From: Epiperipatus broadwayi
Taxonomy: Eukaryota > Onychophora > Udeonychophora > Euonychophora > Peripatidae
Assembly (NCBI GenBank): GCA_028023455.1
Contig: JAQFVV010006198.1
Location: 34,165,979-34,229,978 of the forward strand
DNA: 64,000 bases
Reading direction: 5' to 3'
How positions within the stretch are numbered: position 1 is the first letter of the stretch; every line of letters starts with the position of its first letter. The notes beneath the pieces were generated by a model. The model was given only the letters and a program-made list of their open reading frames with translations, did no database searches and had not been told where the DNA came from. Positions 59,286-64,000 of the stretch are shown here, one piece after another. The position numbers and the translations under genes were made by a program.

Positions 59286-60719
59286 TTATGTTTTAGCTAT
59301 AGAGTAGAAAGAGGCAAAAAGAAAATATTTACTATCCATTTTACTGTAGTAAAGACATATGCAGTACTGAATATTTCACATAATTAATAAAGTGAATGAC
59401 CACCAATAATTGCTTGTATACAGAAAAGTGTCTTCTGATTATTAGGATCTTAGAAGATATCAATAAAAATGCTACCCCCTCCCCCAATTAGAATCAATTT
59501 CTACAAATTTTTTGTTGGCAAAATTTTATTTCTTCTAATTCAAAATGTTTCTTGTTTTGAATTTTTTTTATATTTGATCCTAATCCCCTTATCTAATATA
59601 TTATGACTGCTTTTCATTTTGATACTTTTGTATAAATTTTCAAAGAATTTGATGTGTAGTACTGTGGTTTCTATTAATTTATATAATACATTCATCCATT
59701 CCTTTCATCTTAAAATTTCTTTCATAACTTTAGATAGCAGTGAACGCTATCAGTAATTGAATCCTGCAATATTAAGTGTTTCATACATCACATGGTAAGT
59801 ACAGTTTTTCATGTTTAGTTTTTCATTATGAACTTTTTTGGTTCACACTTTCTGACCATTAAATTATATTTTGATATGGTATACTTTTGTAATTAAATGA
59901 AATATATATATATATTTTAATATGTGAACAAATTTCAACTACAAACATTTTTATTCATAGTTTTCCAAATTACATTGCTGTTTCCATTTCAGTAATTTCT
60001 GCGTACATTTACAATAATCTGGTTATTAAGGAAGTTCTTTAGATTTATTGCAGCCCAAAGCAAGGCGCTAGCACAGGTATAAAATATTATGAGCACAAAT
60101 TCATCTTTCTAACCATTAACAAATGTACCACATATGGTAAATATTCAACAGTGATTTAGAGATATATTGATCTTTTGATAGCTCAGAAAAAAATTATGTA
60201 AAAAGGAAACTAAATTTTATTTAATAAGAGTTACAAAAATGATTTGCAACTAAAAAGAATATCTTCTTTTAGATACTTGTTTTGTAAAAATAACCATAGG
60301 ATGGTTAATCGCTCATGTCTCCAACACCAGAATTGGCAGGTTAAGCTTCAATCTATGAAGATTTAGTCCTCAAATCTATCAATTTACTACTGCATTAAAC
60401 TGCATAGGACATAGCAATTCTGTTTCATGATCATCAATGCTTTGGTGTAACATTAAACACTAATTCTTATGGCAGACTAGGTTTATTTCTAGCAAAAAAT
60501 AAAATTTCCAAGATTGTTTCTATATAGTGACTGTCTAGGTGGAAATTTAATAGTGCATGCAAAGATAACATAAATATATCAATTTTGATTTCAAACTGGT
60601 GGCAAATCTCCGAGTTTGACAAATGATTTATTTTTTGAATATATAGATAATGAATTTTCAATTAGTCTAAAGATTCATTGCTAGTTCAATATTTTTATTG
60701 CATGAGACCAATACACAGA
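59286..60719. other. AT-rich region, no gene
   Basis: No gene recognised. Confidence 0.55.
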
Positions 60720-61089
60720 CTCTTCAGTTCTTTTATGAAATTACAGAAACCCACAAAATGAGGATACTTATTATAATGAGTTATCAATCAAAGAATTATG
60801 TTACAAACATGAACAAGTTTTAAACATTCTTTTTTCCATTTCAAACAATAAAGTCACCCGGATTTGATCTTCATAGACATTATTGGAGTCTAACCAATAG
60901 ATTCACTCTTCAGTTCTTTTACGAAATTACAGAAACCCACAAAATGAGGATACTTATTATAATGAGTTATCAATCAAAGAATTATGTTACAAACATGAAC
61001 AAGTTTTAAACAAATTCTTTTTTCCATTTCAAACAAGTCATCTGGATTTGATCTTCATAGACATTATTGGAGTCTAACCAATAGATTCA
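60720..61089. repeat. Tandem duplication, 186-bp unit
   Basis: 60720-60905 and 60906-61089 are nearly identical from CTCTTCAGTTCTTTTA to CCAATAGATTCA, differing by a few substitutions and small indels in the TTTAAACATTC and CAATAAAGTCA stretches. It is a recent segmental tandem duplication without coding content. Confidence 0.95.
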
Positions 61090-61723
61090 GGACAAATTAT
61101 GGCTGTCACTATCATCTATTTTATAAATTGAATTTAATAGTCATTGATCTATATTGATTTAGTGCTGCCTCAAAATGAAGAAAGGTACACTAAATATTAA
61201 AAAGCAGATTGTTCAAATGAAGAAAAAGTATTACTTTTTAATTATTTAATCTCATTAGTCCTTTAATCTTTTTTGATTACAATATTATTATTCCACAAAG
61301 ATTCATAGGAAGAATGTTTATAAGACTTTTCCATTTTGATTATTACAGAAAAGATAATCAATAATACATAATTCTTGATAACAATATAGAATAGATCAAG
61401 ACATTAGATAAATTTGTAAAAAAAAAGTTTAAGATTCATATAAAATATAAAAAGTTTTTAAAAGATGTTAAGATTTTATATATTTATTCTGAAATAATAC
61501 TTTCAAAATGAATAAAATGTTGACCAGCAAATGATACTAAAAATAATGTTAAAAACTGAGTTTTAAAATAATCTATCAAAACAGGTTTCCATTAATGCTC
61601 AATGGTTTGATGTTCAATAAAAATTTTGAAAGATATTGTGCTTTTATAAGTACTTCAGTATTTTCAAAAAGATAAAAACAAAGCAAGCGAATATTTATCA
61701 TATATTATACATCTTATTACTGT
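61090..61723. other. AT-rich region, no gene
   Basis: No feature supported. Confidence 0.6.
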
Positions 61724-61736
61724 AAGGTAATAGCAA

Positions 61737-61948
61737 AGCAAAGCAAGACTCCATATAGTAGTGCCACCTGTGCTAAACAGAGTAATCAATGGATGCCAGA
61801 AGGCTTGTGCATAAAATCCCTATCTAATGCCTACTCATCCAATATCCCCAGACTAGTTTCTGGCTTGTGGCCTTCGTCAGTGAGGAGCTTTGGATCTGAG
61901 AGCACTGCATCTAGATCTTAGATGTGATCATGTGATGCTTGCTGGTTT
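61737..61948 (-). mobile_element. Solo FB1 unit with perfect 13-bp target-site duplication
   Basis: The identical 13-mer AAGGTAATAGCAA flanks the insert at 61724-61736 and 61949-61961. The 212-bp unit reads, on the minus strand, from AAACCAGCAAGCATCACATG through the hammerhead motif to a CTTGCTTTGCT end. A variable-length duplication of this size points to target-primed or similar retrotransposition, not to a cut-and-paste transposase. It has no protein-coding capacity, so the unit must be mobilised in trans. It defines the ends of the FB1 unit. Confidence 0.85.
61845..61886 (-). ncRNA. Hammerhead-like motif, FB1 copy 5 (N7 = C)
   Basis: Minus strand: TCCTCA, CTGACGA, stem II region as in other FB1 copies, GAA, palindromic ACTAGT, C17, TGGGGA. 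Stem I has six pairs including one U-G. This is the best FB1 motif because the unit is bounded by target duplications. Confidence 0.62.
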
Positions 61949-61961
61949 AAGGTAATAGCAA

Positions 61962-63887
61962 CTTAATGTATATAATGATTACTCTCATTTAACTATTAAC
62001 TAACAATTTCTTCTTCATTACAATCATTAAGATGAACTTGAATGAGTGGCAGAGTGATAAAAAAAGGTTTCCTGGATTAAAACTCAACCCAATATTTTTG
62101 ATGCTGGAATATCACATGATTTCCTGAGAAACTAATCATTAAGTTATTACAGTTGAAAAAAGAAAACCCATTATTGCAACATTTTTCAAACCTGATAACA
62201 ATTAGAAGACTTTCTGTTGATTATAAAAATGTAGCAACAAAAACTTCATACATATTCAATAAACACATATGGTGTACATTCTTCATGCTAACATCTCACA
62301 TTTAATTTGTATGTCAATTATTAATTTCTGAATAAGTGTTGAAAGTATATTCAGATGTATAAACCAAAAAAGTTTTGATCATTATCATTTTTAGATGAAT
62401 TTTCATGAAAGCATGATTGATCAAAGACTAAATAGGCTACAAGTTTGTTTGGGTTTTTGTGCATATATAATACAATATATATCTAGTATTATTTCACAGC
62501 AAATTAAGGCAATTTCAAACTATGAATTACTTATTTCATAGTTAACTGAAAATATGCATTGAACTTTAAACTGTTGTATAATCAACTGATTAAATTCAAA
62601 ATTGAATTATTTGCCAAGTAGCAAATAGTTACCAGTATGCAATGCTTCATATTATGGGGAGTCAAGGACCAACCTATCAATGAGGTTTTCCCAGCATAGA
62701 TATTTATATAATAGAACCCTCAGAGATATAAAAAAAAAACACAGGTCAATATTTACAAACTGTGAGCAGAAAACTGGCCATAGATTTGCTCTAACAAAAG
62801 CAGAAATAGTATACACAGAGAAAGAGTACAGAAAGTAGAAGGTCAAAGAAACATGTGCAAAGAAATGGCGATTTAAATAAATCTAAATTTGAATATGTTG
62901 AATAGCTTATTAGATAATAATTAAATACAGATATAAAGAACTTGTAATCACATCATTAAATTCCCTGAATAAGATATATTGAATACATGTATATTGAAAG
63001 CATGCTAAGCAGTAATAAAGCTGTATATTAAAAAACTATCTTTTCTATGAGTATATTCATTAATTACCAACTATTACTATGAAAATTTATAAATGATTAA
63101 AAGGTAGAAAACTATAAAGAAAAAATTAGAACTACATTTCTATGAGGATTTCAAAATGAATTTATTTGTAGGATTCTATATTTATTTAAATAATCAATAT
63201 CAGAAATGGAAGTTAATAAAAAAATGTTTTTGCACTAATAAAATATCAATGATACAGTTTAGTTTTTAACAATTATTTTAAAAGATAGAATGAGGGCAGT
63301 TCCAATGCTGTCTATTGTTTTGACTACTATTTAGCTCATTACAACCATTCTAAAATTTACTAATAAACTATAGTTTGGAAAAGTAAACTGATGATTCCTA
63401 ATGACTTAAGTTATAATTTAGATTTTCGCTTTTCTTTATAATAAAAATTTATCATTCTTATTTACATCAGCTTCTTGAAAGCTATTATTTTTTATCTGTA
63501 ATATAAATTATAAATATACTTTGGATTTTTTTTGCTGCTACCAGCTCAATTGACACATGTTTGTATGATCACATGTGAAAACAAATCTGTTTCTCAGCAA
63601 AAAATATTCAAGTATATGAGTTTGTTAATATGTATAAATACATATCAACACATTCTTAAAAATATTTACAAGACAAATAAATATAAAAAGAATATAATTC
63701 ACTAAGGTCTTCTGAAAAAAAAAAAAAGTAGAATAATCTATCCTTGAAAAACTTAATGGATAGACACATACATGTAGCAGCCATTTGTAAATGAGTATAG
63801 CCATTCCAACTCCAAATAAAGAAAAATGTTCTAGAAATGGGTTTTGCAATGACTATACAAACCAAATGTGAACCACAAATAAGTCTG
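61962..63887. other. AT-rich region, no gene
   Basis: No gene supported. Two overlapping short ORFs near 63625-63865 are chance frames over an A-run. Confidence 0.55.
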
Positions 63888-63984
63888 GTATTTTAGTATT
63901 AGACCTGCTGAGAAATAACATAGCCATACTGGAGGATTAGGATTGAGGTCGAGTTTCATTACAGCAGATCTAATACTAAAGTAC
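63888..63984. repeat. Inverted repeat at the window end
   Basis: GTATTTTAGTATTAGACCTG (63888 onward, arm to 63910) pairs with 63962-63984 (CAGATCTAATACTAAAGTAC) at 21 of 23 positions. The ~50-bp interior is unrecognised. Confidence 0.8.
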
Positions 63985-64000
63985 CACATGTCCATATATA

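Noticed and set aside
60295-60420. Possible SINE (ATGGTTAATCGCTC...)
   Set aside because: No usable A or B box and no shared tail with the other SINE copies.
1-64000. CRISPR arrays, operons, bacterial promoters and terminators
   Set aside because: The window is eukaryotic in character; none of the tandem repeats has the regular spacer structure of a CRISPR array.

Overview
This window looks like a piece of a large, repeat-rich animal nuclear genome. By eye it is roughly three-quarters A+T, with long homopolymer, TA, AAT and poly-C tracts and no operon-like packing. Every piece of protein homology I recognise is transposon-derived, and no host exon can be supported, so it is probably intergenic or intronic. 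The repeat mix (RTE/CFDP2-like non-LTR elements, GTF2IRD2/ZBED-type hATs, Penelope-like fragments, tRNA-derived SINEs) suggests an invertebrate, with a mollusc such as a cephalopod as one weak guess; the sequence does not settle this.

Layout. 0-5 kb: a minus-strand RTE tail, a 19-bp snapback and, at 4028-4070, an essentially canonical minimal type I hammerhead ribozyme. 5-10 kb: an exact 60-bp tandem duplication, a ~1 kb composite inverted repeat (family 'FB1') with three hammerhead-like motifs, a dimeric tRNA-SINE and an older FB1-like fold-back. 10-14.4 kb: a decayed RTE endonuclease/RT copy, a 'repeat A' fragment with a hammerhead-like motif, a 536-bp hAT with a perfect 8-bp target duplication and a local tandem duplication. 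14-33 kb: mostly featureless AT-rich DNA holding a tRNA-Glu-like pseudogene, a Penelope-like RT remnant, a near-palindrome at 26.7-27.0 kb and direct repeats. 33-45 kb: a head-to-head SINE pair in a larger inverted repeat, repeat A with a hammerhead, several fold-backs, an RTE tail, a GIY-YIG ORF inside 72-bp inverted repeats and a snapback with 59/60 arm identity. 45-51 kb: repeat A interrupted by a 1.58-kb hAT. 51-64 kb: a small hAT-like insertion, a dense inverted-repeat cluster (53.8-55.3 kb), two RTE lineages, a 186-bp tandem duplication and a solo FB1 copy with a 13-bp target duplication.

The main theme is hammerhead-type self-cleaving RNA. At least three unrelated repeat families (4028 locus, FB1, repeat A) carry the CUGANGA - stem II - GAAA architecture with a short palindromic or near-palindromic stem III and a pairable stem I. 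Degenerate versions occur in a SINE and in Penelope-like fragments. Nearly all sit in or beside long inverted repeats. This fits the known association of small type I hammerheads with Penelope-like elements and retrozymes, but the FB1 and repeat A families may not have been described as ribozyme carriers.
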